DNA from: CAZIOH01 sp964540815
GTDB lineage: Bacteria; Myxococcota_A; Polyangia; Fen-1088
Reading direction: 5' to 3'
NCBI GenBank assembly: GCA_964540815.1
Contig: CAZIOH010000015.1
Span: 1 to 64,000, forward strand
Length of the DNA stretch: 64,000 nt
A program made the position numbers and the translations under genes. Below are positions 27,615 through 36,445 of this stretch, one piece after another. How positions within the stretch are numbered: position 1 is the first letter of the stretch; every line of letters starts with the position of its first letter. Under the pieces are notes generated by a model, which was given only the letters and a program-made list of their open reading frames with translations, was not told the origin of the DNA and did not search any database.

Positions 27615-28109
27615 TCAGTTCTCGGGCGTACGGAACTCCGGCTTGGGAAACACCACCACCCGCCGAAACAGACCCTCCCCCTCGGATTCCGTCGTCACGC
27701 CGGTATGATCCACCAGCGCCATGTGGACGATCCGCCGATCGTGTGCGCTCATCGGCTCGACAGGCACGGGACGTCCCGTCTTCATGGCCTTCTCTGCCAT
27801 TCTTTGCGCCAGATCCACCAGCGAGTCCTCGCGTCGCCCACGATAGCCCTCCGCATCGACCACCACCAGCGGCCCCTCGCTCGGTCTCCGAAACACGATC
27901 CGGTTGACCAGGTACTGCAACGCATCCAGCGTCGCCCCCTTCTTCCCGATGATCAGCCCCGACTCGGCGCCGTGAGCATCGAGAATGATGCGGTCACCGT
28001 CATCGAAGGCGCTCACCTCGGCATCCACCCCCATGTGCTCGAGAATCTCACGCAAGACCTTCGCCGCTCGCTCGCGATTCTCCGACAGCTGGACGCTCTC
28101 CTCGGCCAT
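27615..28109 (-). CDS. khpB: KhpB/Jag RNA-binding protein, short form (KH-R3H)
   Basis: RNA chaperone-type protein of 164 residues. A KH domain (about 30-90) carries SGLIIGKKGATLDALQYLVN (GxxG loop IGKKG) and an R3H domain (about 125-160) carries PMSAHDRRIVHMAL. The N-terminal Jag_N domain seen in Firmicutes is absent. The gene usually sits right after yidC in the rpmH-rnpA-yidD-yidC cluster; here it lies about 11 kb away on the opposite strand. AAGGAG stands 6 bases before ATG 28109. It follows a basic low-complexity frame by 19 bp. Confidence 0.9.
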   Translation of the reverse strand: MAEESVQLSENRERAAKVLREILEHMGVDAEVSAFDDGDRIILDAHGAESGLIIGKKGATLDALQYLVNRIVFRRPSEGPLVVVDAEGYRGRREDSLVDLAQRMAEKAMKTGRPVPVEPMSAHDRRIVHMALVDHTGVTTESEGEGLFRRVVVFPKPEFRTPEN

Positions 28110-28128
28110 GTCACTCTCCTTGCGGTTT

Positions 28129-28620
28129 TCAGATCAGGAAACTTGCGATGGGCACCGGCAGACTCGCGCCCTCGGACCGGAGCACGGACCCGACCCGCTC
28201 CCCGGCCCTGCTGGCCGGCCCCACCTGCGGGCGCTCAAGTGACGCGGACGCTGAGATCTCTCCCCCTGAACGCAGCTCACCCGAAGCCACACTAACACCT
28301 CGGGCGTCAACTTTCCTCGATCCCCGACCACGCGCCGGAACCGTCGCCCGCGCGCGATTCACCCCGGCACGCGCCTCCGGGCTCCCTGCGCGGTCCATCT
28401 CGACCTCCGGCACACGCTGCGGCTGCCTGGCCATCGCCGGTTTCATTCTTGCCGATCTGGTTGCCGGTGTGGCCGCAGATCTTGTCGCTGATTTCGTTGC
28501 CGATTTGGGACCGGCCTTGGCCGCCCTGGCCACCGCCTTGCGGGCCCTGACCCCGGCCTTGGCCTCGACCACCCGTCGCTTGCGCCTTTTTCGCCCCTTG
28601 CCTGGCAACACCATACCCAT
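28129..28620 (-). CDS. Putative basic Ala/Lys/Arg-rich low-complexity protein
   Basis: Tentative gene of 163 residues directly upstream of khpB. The N-terminal half is rich in Lys, Arg and Ala (RKRRVVEAKAGVRARK; SATKSATRSAATPATRSAR), resembling histone H1-like tails found in some bacteria. The DNA has a 12-bp-like periodicity here, and the opposite strand is also open (28148-28642, ADLVAGVAADLVADFV). No good ribosome-binding site precedes ATG 28620. It could be a DNA- or RNA-binding tail protein, or a non-coding repeat region. Confidence 0.35.
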   Translation of the reverse strand: MGMVLPGKGRKRRKRRVVEAKAGVRARKAVARAAKAGPKSATKSATRSAATPATRSARMKPAMARQPQRVPEVEMDRAGSPEARAGVNRARATVPARGRGSRKVDARGVSVASGELRSGGEISASASLERPQVGPASRAGERVGSVLRSEGASLPVPIASFLI

Positions 28621-28712
28621 GCCGCAAACCGTAGCGGTTTGAAACTCTCCATGTCAACTCGACGGTGATCCCTTCACCCCACCGCCCGGATCCCTGTCGA
28701 GATCAACTTGTC

Positions 28713-28748
28713 CCCTCGGGGGTGGTCGATTTTGACCACGCCCGAGGG
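28713..28748. promoter_or_regulatory. Long hairpin/inverted repeat upstream of pepA
   Basis: CCCTCGGGGGTGGTC (28713-28727) and GACCACGCCCGAGGG (28734-28748) pair at 14 of 15 positions around the loop GATTTT. It ends 55 bp before the pepA ATG in a 183-bp divergent gap. It could act as an RNA leader structure or as a palindromic protein-binding site. Confidence 0.6.
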
Positions 28749-28803
28749 CGCTCCTCTGCCTCGCGACTGTCGTCCCCGGTTTCGATTACCATTGAGAGAC
28801 TCC

Positions 28804-30387
28804 ATGCAACTCCAGACACGGACCTCTCTCGACGCCCCGACCGATCTCCTCGCCATCGCCGTCCTCCCCGGTGATCTCGACCTGCCCGCGAGCGGCGATG
28901 GCCTGCTATCGGTTCTCGACCGCGCACTCGAGGGTCAGATCCGCCAGGCCATCACCGACGAGCGCTACAAGGCCAAAGCCGGGCAGCGCCTCGGGCTCTC
29001 GACCGGTGGCCGGCTGGCCTCGCGTCGGATCCTTCTCATCGGCCTCGGCGAAGCCTCTCCCGCAACCATCGGACCCGCGACGCGGGACGCGGCCGCCACC
29101 GCCGCCCGGTACGCGCTGTCCGTCGGGGCGCGCGACGTGATCCTGACCACGCCGACCCTCCCCGGCTTCCCGAGCCCCGGTGGCGCCCCTTCCGTCACCG
29201 ACTGGCTCTCGGCTGCGGCCCTCGGCCTCCACCTCGGGAGTTATCGCTTCTCCAAGTACCTCACGGGCGAATCCGCCGAGGCCCGCGAGCTCTCGGACGC
29301 TTGGCTGTCTCCCCCCGAGCTCAACTCCATCCCCGAGCCTCAGCGCGCGCAGGCCGTCGCCCAGGGCATTCGCACCGCCCGCGCCATCGCCTTCGCCCGC
29401 GACCTGGTGAACGAGCCAGCCGGTGAGCTCACCCCGAAGGCCCTGGCCGAACGCACCGTCAGCCACGCCCTCTCGGCCGGCGCGAGCGCGACGGTCCTCT
29501 CGGCCGCGGAGTGTCGCTCCCGCGGAATGGGACTCTTCCTGGCGGTCGCCCGCGGCAGCGACGAGGAACCACAGTTCGTCCACCTCTCCTGGATTCCGGA
29601 AACCGCATCCACCAGCGCCGGGAGGACGGACGCCCCCGGGCCCCGGCGGCGCGTCGTGCTCGTCGGCAAGGGCGTCACCTTCGATTCGGGCGGCCTGTCC
29701 CTCAAGACCACCGAGGGCATGCTCGACATGAAGACCGACATGGCCGGAGCGGCGGCGGTCCTGTCGGCGCTGGCCGCGGTCGCCGAAGAGAAGATGCCGA
29801 TCGAGGTCCACGCGATCGCCGCCTGCACCGAGAACATGCTCTCCGCGCGCTCCTACAAGCTCGGAGACGTGCTCAAGTCGATGGCAGGCAAGACCGTCGA
29901 GATCAACAACACCGACGCGGAAGGCAGGCTGACGCTGGCCGATGCCCTGACCTACGGCCTCGCGCTGCGCCCGGACATCATCCTCGACTTCGCCACGCTG
30001 ACCGGCGCGTGCATCGTCGCCCTCGGCCCGCACACCGCCGGCGTCATGTCCAACCACGAGGGCACGCTGCAAGAGTGGCTCACCGCGGCCCGCCACGCCG
30101 GCGAGGACATGTGGCCCCTCCCCTTGCCAGCCCGCCTCGGCGACCAGCTCAAGTCCGACGTGGCCGACCTGCGCAACACCGGGGAGCGCTGGGGCGGCGC
30201 CCTGACCGCTGGTCTGTTCCTCAAGGAGTTCGTGGACAAGACACCCTGGATCCACGTGGACCTCGCCGGACCATCGACGGCGCGCAAGGAATGGGGCGCG
30301 CTCGCGAAGGGAGGAACGGGCTTCGGTGTCGCCACCATCCTCGAGTACCTCCGCACCCTGTCTCGGGCGGAGCCGTCAAAGATCTGA
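28804..30387 (+). CDS. pepA: Leucyl aminopeptidase (M17 family, PepA)
   Basis: Cytosolic hexameric di-metal aminopeptidase; some homologues also bind DNA. The 527-residue chain has an N-terminal macro-like domain (1-170) and the catalytic domain with VGKGVTFDSGGLSLKT, MKTDMAGAAAV, and the signature NNTDAEGRLTLADAL (NTDAEGRL), followed by HVDLAGPS. All metal ligands (Lys, two or more Asp, Glu) of the family are in place. ATG 28804 with GAGAGA upstream is chosen over in-frame codons further upstream, which would run into the hairpin. Confidence 0.95.
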   Translation: MQLQTRTSLDAPTDLLAIAVLPGDLDLPASGDGLLSVLDRALEGQIRQAITDERYKAKAGQRLGLSTGGRLASRRILLIGLGEASPATIGPATRDAAATAARYALSVGARDVILTTPTLPGFPSPGGAPSVTDWLSAAALGLHLGSYRFSKYLTGESAEARELSDAWLSPPELNSIPEPQRAQAVAQGIRTARAIAFARDLVNEPAGELTPKALAERTVSHALSAGASATVLSAAECRSRGMGLFLAVARGSDEEPQFVHLSWIPETASTSAGRTDAPGPRRRVVLVGKGVTFDSGGLSLKTTEGMLDMKTDMAGAAAVLSALAAVAEEKMPIEVHAIAACTENMLSARSYKLGDVLKSMAGKTVEINNTDAEGRLTLADALTYGLALRPDIILDFATLTGACIVALGPHTAGVMSNHEGTLQEWLTAARHAGEDMWPLPLPARLGDQLKSDVADLRNTGERWGGALTAGLFLKEFVDKTPWIHVDLAGPSTARKEWGALAKGGTGFGVATILEYLRTLSRAEPSKI

Positions 30388-30499
30388 CGCGACGAGTACT
30401 CATCGGCGATGGCAAGGGCTTTTACGATTGCCCCCCCATGGTGCGCGTGATAAGGTTCGCGTGCCTTAAAAACTGCACCCAGCGAGGAGTGTTCGTAAG

Positions 30500-30991
30500 A
30501 TGGAGCCGACTTTCCGAGTGGGAGATCTGGCCGTTTATCCGGCTCATGGGGTCGCGCAAATCGTTGGCGTGGAAACCCGTGAGATCTCGGCTAACAAGCA
30601 GACTTTTTATATACTCAAAATCCTCGAAAACGGAATGAAGATCATGATTCCCACGCGCAACGCGGGCGCGGTCGGTCTTCGGGAGTTGATTCGAGCGGAC
30701 GAGGTGGACGAGGTCTTCGCGATCCTGAAGAGTCGCGAGGTGGCCGTCGAAGGGCAGACCTGGAACCGCCGCTATCGGGAATACATGGAGAAGATAAAGA
30801 CCGGCTCGGTCTTCGAGATCGCCGAGGTCCTCCGGGATCTCCAGCGACTGAAGAGCGACAAGGAACTGTCCTTCGGCGAGCGGAAGATGCTCGACACGGC
30901 GCGAACCTTGCTGGTCAAGGAGATCGCCGTTGCGACCAAGAGCAAGGAAGTCAAGATCGAGGAGAAGCTCGACCGCATCTTCGCCTGCTGA
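30500..30991 (+). CDS. cdnL: CarD/CdnL-family RNA polymerase-binding transcription factor
   Basis: Small essential-type regulator that binds the RNA polymerase beta subunit and stabilises open complexes, notably at rRNA promoters. The 163-residue product has the N-terminal RID/Tudor-like domain (FRVGDLAVYPAHGVAQIVGVETREI, about 5-60) and the helical C-terminal domain (NRRYREYMEKIKTGSVFEIAEVLRDL ... LSFGERKMLDTARTLLVKEIA). It lacks the HMGA-like tail of M. xanthus CarD, so it matches CdnL, whose length is nearly identical. GAGGAG precedes ATG 30500 by 10 bases. A strong terminator follows. Confidence 0.94.
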   Translation: MEPTFRVGDLAVYPAHGVAQIVGVETREISANKQTFYILKILENGMKIMIPTRNAGAVGLRELIRADEVDEVFAILKSREVAVEGQTWNRRYREYMEKIKTGSVFEIAEVLRDLQRLKSDKELSFGERKMLDTARTLLVKEIAVATKSKEVKIEEKLDRIFAC

Positions 30992-31019
30992 CCGAGGGCT
31001 CCGCTCCTCGGATCGCCGG

Positions 31020-31052
31020 AAAGGCGTGGAACCGACCGTTCCACGCCTTTCT
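31020..31052 (+). terminator. Intrinsic terminator of cdnL
   Basis: AAAGGCGTGGAAC (31020-31032) pairs perfectly with GTTCCACGCCTTT (31038-31050) around a 5-base loop; the U-tract is short (TTTCT). It lies 29 bp after the cdnL stop. The A-rich 5' side could also terminate transcripts from the other direction, though gyrB ends 128 bp away. Confidence 0.85.
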
Positions 31053-31147
31053 CACGTCCGGCCCCCAGATCCCGGAGGTCTGAAGCCCGAAAGTCCGAAG
31101 CCGGAAGCCCGGGGCCCTTTCTGACGGCACCGCGTCTTGCCTCGACC

Positions 31148-33592
31148 TCAGACGTCGAGATTCCTGACGTTGAGGGCGTTCGTCTCGATGAACTCCCGAC
31201 GCGGCTCGACCAGATCCCCCATCAAGGTGGAGAACAGGGCGTCGGCGGCGTAAGCGTCCTCGACCCGCACCTGCAGGAGCGTCCGCCGGGCGGGATCCAT
31301 CGTCGTCTCCCACAGCTGCTCGGGATTCATCTCTCCGAGGCCCTTGTAGCGCTGGATGGCCACCCCCTTCTTGCCGAGCTCGTTCACCCGGTCCGCCAGC
31401 TCCTCGATGCGCCGGAGCTCGAAGCTCTCGGTGCCATTGCGAAGCACGAACGGTCCGGAGCCAAGAACCCGCAGCTGATTGAAGGCGGCCGTCAGATCGG
31501 CGAACTCCGGCGAGTCCATGAAGCCGAAATCAATGCTGGTCGGCTTGCGGATGCCACCCCCTTTTGCGTCCCCAACGATCTTGAAGCCCCCGTGCTCGCC
31601 GTCGGGCAGCACCCTCAGGACCGCGTCCGCCAGCTCGGGCACGAAGCGACCGAGGTAGGCCAGCGCCTCCGCCACGACCCGGGTCACCGCCGCCTCGCTC
31701 GCCAGATCCTCCTTGCGAAGGCCTGGCCCCTTGACGATGGCGTCCACCACCCGCGCGTCGCACCGCCGGTCGACCACCGACAGCAGCCGCTTGTACCGTC
31801 CGGCCAGTCGCGCGAAGTTCCGCACCTGCTCGCCCGAGATGACCGCGCCCACGCCGTCGGCGGCTTGAAGGCTGAGGTTCTCCGCGGCGCTGTCGAGCAG
31901 GAAGTCCTCCAGCGCCTGTTCGTTCTTGAGGTAGAGCTCGCGCTTGCCCTTCTTGACCCGGTACAGCGGCGGCTGCGCGATGTACAGGAAACCCCGCTCG
32001 AGGATCTCGGGGAAATGCCGGTAAAAGAAGGTCAGCAGCAACGTCCGGATGTGGCTCCCGTCGACGTCGGCGTCGGTCATGATGATGATCCGGTGGTACC
32101 GGATCCGGGCCATGTCCTTCTCTTTTTCCACCCCGCACCCGAGCGCGGTGATGAGCGTGACGATCTCTTGCGACGACAGCATCTTCTCGAGCCGCGCCTT
32201 CTCGACGTTGAGGATCTTCCCGCGCAGCGGCAGGATCGCCTGATCCTTCCGGTTCCGCCCCTGCTTGGCTGACCCGCCGGCGCTGTCTCCCTCGACGATG
32301 TAGAGCTCGGACTTCGCGGGATCGCGCTCCTGGCAGTCGGCCAGCTTCCCGGGCAGGGACGACGAGTCGAGCGCGCCCTTGCGCTGGACCATCTCCCGCG
32401 CCTTGCGGGCGGCGTCCCGGGCCCGGGCCGCCAGCACCGCCTTCTCGATGATCTGCTTGGCCTCGCGCGGATGCTCCTCGAGGAAGCGCCCGAGCTTCTC
32501 GTTCACGATCCGCTCGACGATCCCCTTCACCTCCGAGGAGACCAGCTTGTCCTTGGGTTGATTGGAGAACTTCGGGTCCGGGTGCTTGACCGACACGATG
32601 GCGGTCAAGCCCTCGCTGATGTCGTCACCCCCGAGGCCGTTCTTCAGGTCCTTGAACAGGCCAGCCTGCTGGGCGTAGGCGTTCACCGTGCGGGTGAGCG
32701 CGGCGCGAAAGCCGGTGAGGTGGGTCCCGCCGTCCTTGTTCTTGATGTTGTTGGTGAAGCAATAGATCGCCTCCTGGTAGGAGTCGTTCCACTGCATCGC
32801 GATGTCGACCTGGGTCCCCTCGAACTCACCCACCACCGCGATGGGCTTCTCGTGGATCGGAACCTTGGTGGCGTTGAGATCGCCCACGAACTCCACGATC
32901 CCGCCGTCGAAGTGGAACTCGTGGTCCTTGCCCGACCGATCGTCCCGCAACGAGATGGTGAGCCCCCGATTGAGGTAGGCCAGCTCCCGCAGCCGCTGCG
33001 ACAGGATCTCGAAGCTGAAGTCCGTCCCCTTGAAGATCTTCGGGTCGGGCTTGAACGTGATCTTGGTCCCGGTCTTGTCCGTGACCCCGATGGCCTTCAT
33101 CTGCGCCACCGGATCGCCCTCCCGGTACTGCTGGTACCAGGTCTTCCCGTCCCGCTTGATCTCGAGGGTCAGGAGCTCGGACAGGGCGTTCACCACCGAC
33201 ACCCCGACCCCGTGCAACCCGCCCGAGACCTTGTAGCTCGAATGGTTGAACTTCCCTCCGGCGTGGAGCACCGTCATCACGACCTCGGCGGTCGAGCGCT
33301 TCTCGACCGGGTGCTCGCCCACCGGGATGCCGCGTCCGTTGTCCTCCACCGACACCGACCCATCGAACAGGATCACCACGTCGACGCGGTCGCAGTAACC
33401 CGCCAGGGCCTCGTCGACCGCGTTGTCCACCACCTCGTACACCATGTGGTGCAGGCCAGCCCCGTCGTCGGTGTCGCCGATGTACATGCCGGGCCGCTTC
33501 CGTACCGCCTCGAGACCCTTGAGGACCTGGATGCTTTCCTCGTTGTACGTTTCCGAATCCGAAGTTGCCGAAGGAGCGTCGCTAGCTGCCAC
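31148..33592 (-). CDS. gyrB: DNA gyrase subunit B
   Basis: ATPase subunit of gyrase, which introduces negative supercoils. The 814-residue protein has the GHKL ATPase (VRKRPGMYIGDTDDGAGLHH, EVVDNAVDEALAGYCD, DNGRGIPV, HAGGKFNHSSYKVSGGLHGVG) and the TOPRIM region (EGDSAGGSAKQGRNRKDQAI, MTDADVDGSHIRTLLLTFFYR), ending in RYKGLGEMNPEQLWETTM and RREFIETNALNVRNLDV. GTG 33592 with GAGGA 8 bases upstream is chosen because it gives the usual length; the frame is open further upstream but has no family resemblance there. Last gene of the dnaA-dnaN-recF-gyrB series. Confidence 0.95.
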   Translation of the reverse strand: MAASDAPSATSDSETYNEESIQVLKGLEAVRKRPGMYIGDTDDGAGLHHMVYEVVDNAVDEALAGYCDRVDVVILFDGSVSVEDNGRGIPVGEHPVEKRSTAEVVMTVLHAGGKFNHSSYKVSGGLHGVGVSVVNALSELLTLEIKRDGKTWYQQYREGDPVAQMKAIGVTDKTGTKITFKPDPKIFKGTDFSFEILSQRLRELAYLNRGLTISLRDDRSGKDHEFHFDGGIVEFVGDLNATKVPIHEKPIAVVGEFEGTQVDIAMQWNDSYQEAIYCFTNNIKNKDGGTHLTGFRAALTRTVNAYAQQAGLFKDLKNGLGGDDISEGLTAIVSVKHPDPKFSNQPKDKLVSSEVKGIVERIVNEKLGRFLEEHPREAKQIIEKAVLAARARDAARKAREMVQRKGALDSSSLPGKLADCQERDPAKSELYIVEGDSAGGSAKQGRNRKDQAILPLRGKILNVEKARLEKMLSSQEIVTLITALGCGVEKEKDMARIRYHRIIIMTDADVDGSHIRTLLLTFFYRHFPEILERGFLYIAQPPLYRVKKGKRELYLKNEQALEDFLLDSAAENLSLQAADGVGAVISGEQVRNFARLAGRYKRLLSVVDRRCDARVVDAIVKGPGLRKEDLASEAAVTRVVAEALAYLGRFVPELADAVLRVLPDGEHGGFKIVGDAKGGGIRKPTSIDFGFMDSPEFADLTAAFNQLRVLGSGPFVLRNGTESFELRRIEELADRVNELGKKGVAIQRYKGLGEMNPEQLWETTMDPARRTLLQVRVEDAYAADALFSTLMGDLVEPRREFIETNALNVRNLDV

Positions 33593-33706
33593 GTTGGAGT
33601 CCTCGGGACCGCGCGTCCCACCGATGACTCCGCCCAACCTCCAGGAAACCAAAACGAGTGGGGAGCCCGGCCTGTCTAATAAATGAAAAAACCCAGAAGT
33701 TGCAGA

Positions 33707-33736
33707 GGTATAGCATGCTTTGCCTGCCCCTGTGAA
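33707..33736 (-). promoter_or_regulatory. Candidate sigma70-type promoter of gyrB, inside an inverted repeat
   Basis: On the minus strand TTCACA (33731-33736) is followed after 18 bp by TATACC (33707-33712). The -35 side falls within an inverted repeat, TTTGCCT (33719-33725)/AGGCAAA (33736-33742), that starts right after the recF stop at 33744. A regulated promoter is possible. Confidence 0.55.
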
Positions 33737-33743
33737 GGCAAAT

Positions 33744-34898
<1,155 letters not shown>

Positions 34899-34965
34899 GT
34901 CGACGTCCACTCCTCGCCCCGGTCGGCCGAGGTCGGGCGTCGGGCGCTCGAGCGACCCCCCACCT

Positions 34966-36069
34966 CTACAAGCGCATGGGCATGATGACGCCCACGTAGT
35001 CGCTGCCATCCGCCGGCCGCACCACCCCCGGGTCGAGCTCGCCGGCGAACTCCACCCGCACGTCCGGGGTCTCGATCTCGCTCAGCACCTCGATGAAGTA
35101 CCGCGCGTTGAAGCCGATCTGGATCGACGGCCCCTTGTACGGCACGTCGATCTCCTCGCGGGCGGCGCCGAGATCCGGGTTGTCGCTCTCGATGCGCAGC
35201 TTGCCCTTCTCGACCCCGATGCGGACGCCCCAGGTCTTGTCCGAGGACATGATGGCGACGCGCTTGAGGGCGTCGAGGAACCCGGTCCGCGACACCACGA
35301 AGGCCCGCTCGTTGTCCTTGGGAATGACCTGGTCGTAGGGCGGAAACTGCCCCTCGATCAACTTGACGCACAAGGTGACGTCGTCGGCCCGGAGCACGAA
35401 GTTGCCCTCGTGAACGCCGATCTGGCAGGGGGCCTCCCGGGTCTCGAGCGCGCGCCGCACCTCGACGATGCCCTTGCGCGGGATCAGGATGCCCTGCGCG
35501 AGCTTGGGTCCCCCCGGCAGGGCCCGGCCCACCTTGCACAGGCGATGGCCGTCGGTGGAGACCATGCGCGCGATGGTCCCATCCGACTCGAAGAGCACCC
35601 CGGCCAGATGCTGGCGGGTCTCGTCCTGCGACACCGAGAAGATGGTCTTGGCGATCATGTCGCGCAGGGTGGCCGAGTCCACCGAGAAGGTCTCGGCCTC
35701 CTTGGCGCTCGGCAGCTTCGGATAGTCGCGGTCCGCCATGCCGACCACCTTGAACTCGACCTTGCCCGCCCGGATCTCCGCCCAGTTCTGCTCGGTGCGC
35801 CGCACGTGCACCTCGTCGCCGGGCAAGCCCTTCACGATCTCGTAGAGCTGCTTGGCAGCCACCGTGAGCCCGCCCTCCTTCTCGACCCGGGCGGAGAGGC
35901 TGGCCAGGGTGGAGACGCTGAGATCGGTCGCCGCGCAGAGGATCCGATCCTTTCCATCCGTCCGCAAGAGCACGTTGGCCAGGATCGGCAGCGTGCTCTT
36001 ACGATCGGCGATTCCGTGCGCGAGATACAGGCCTCTCAAAAATTCCATCTTGTTGATCTTGAAGTCCAT
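34966..36069 (-). CDS. dnaN: DNA polymerase III beta subunit (sliding clamp)
   Basis: Ring-shaped processivity factor. The 367-residue chain covers the three clamp domains: MDFKINKMEFLRGLYLAHGIADRKSTLPILANVLL at the N-terminus, FSVSQDETRQHLAGVLFE and VSTDGHRLCKV in the middle domain, and the C-terminal GFNARYFIEVLSEI ... YVGVIMPMRL (the usual ending is MPMRL). ATG 36069 is preceded by AAGGAG. It is separated from dnaA by 376 bp of repeat-bearing DNA. Confidence 0.96.
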   Translation of the reverse strand: MDFKINKMEFLRGLYLAHGIADRKSTLPILANVLLRTDGKDRILCAATDLSVSTLASLSARVEKEGGLTVAAKQLYEIVKGLPGDEVHVRRTEQNWAEIRAGKVEFKVVGMADRDYPKLPSAKEAETFSVDSATLRDMIAKTIFSVSQDETRQHLAGVLFESDGTIARMVSTDGHRLCKVGRALPGGPKLAQGILIPRKGIVEVRRALETREAPCQIGVHEGNFVLRADDVTLCVKLIEGQFPPYDQVIPKDNERAFVVSRTGFLDALKRVAIMSSDKTWGVRIGVEKGKLRIESDNPDLGAAREEIDVPYKGPSIQIGFNARYFIEVLSEIETPDVRVEFAGELDPGVVRPADGSDYVGVIMPMRL

Positions 36070-36108
36070 CGCGCGGCTCCTTGTCGTCCTCGGTCAGTCC
36101 AGTCGGCA

Positions 36109-36132
36109 GGTCGGGTCGGATCGGGTCGGGTC
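36109..36132. repeat. Pentamer repeat upstream of dnaN
   Basis: Nearly perfect 5-bp tandem array of GGTCG units (GGTCG GGTCG GATCG GGTCG GGTC) placed 40 bp upstream of the dnaN start, in the dnaN leader region. Pentamer arrays here could be a length-variable element. Confidence 0.7.
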
Positions 36133-36268
36133 TTCGTGCTCGGCCCGGTCGGGAATCTCCCACAATGGCGGTCGGCGTACCAACAAGCCAGCCCACCGGT
36201 CACGTTCTGCGTCTTGCTCTGCGCTCTTTCTCTGAATGAAGGATCTTATCAGCAGGAGTAGTAAGGCC

Positions 36269-36412
36269 TGTGGAGTTGTGGAGAACCCCGGGTTCTCCGA
36301 CGGTGAGCCCGTCCCGGGATTCTGTGGAGAGAGGCCCCGCCCGCGCCGGGACAAACGGCGGAGGAAGTCGGTCGGCGGGATCTCGGGTGCCATGGCCACA
36401 GGGCTGTCCACA
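36269..36412. other. DnaA-box cluster with perfect palindrome in the dnaA-dnaN gap
   Basis: Four matches to the DnaA box (TTATCCACA or its complement): TGTGGAGTT at 36269 (7/9), TGTGGAGAA at 36277 (8/9), TGTGGAGAG at 36323 (7/9) and CTGTCCACA at 36404 (7/9). GGAGAACCC (36280-36288) and GGGTTCTCC (36290-36298) form a perfect 9-bp inverted repeat overlapping the second box. The rest of the 376-bp gap (36070-36445) holds the pentamer repeat and no gene. Confidence 0.55.
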
Positions 36413-36445
36413 GGCTGCGGGCCGCCCGTGGCCTCCACCCGGGGG

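Noticed and set aside
28148..28642. Plus-strand frame with repeated ADLVA units upstream of pepA
   Set aside because: Opposite strand also open; hydrophobic repeats likely derive from the 12-bp-like periodicity. No RBS or homology recognised.
30249..30264. GGATCCACGTGGACCT inside pepA as a third parS
   Set aside because: Only 12 of 16 positions match the perfect parS sites and it is constrained by coding.
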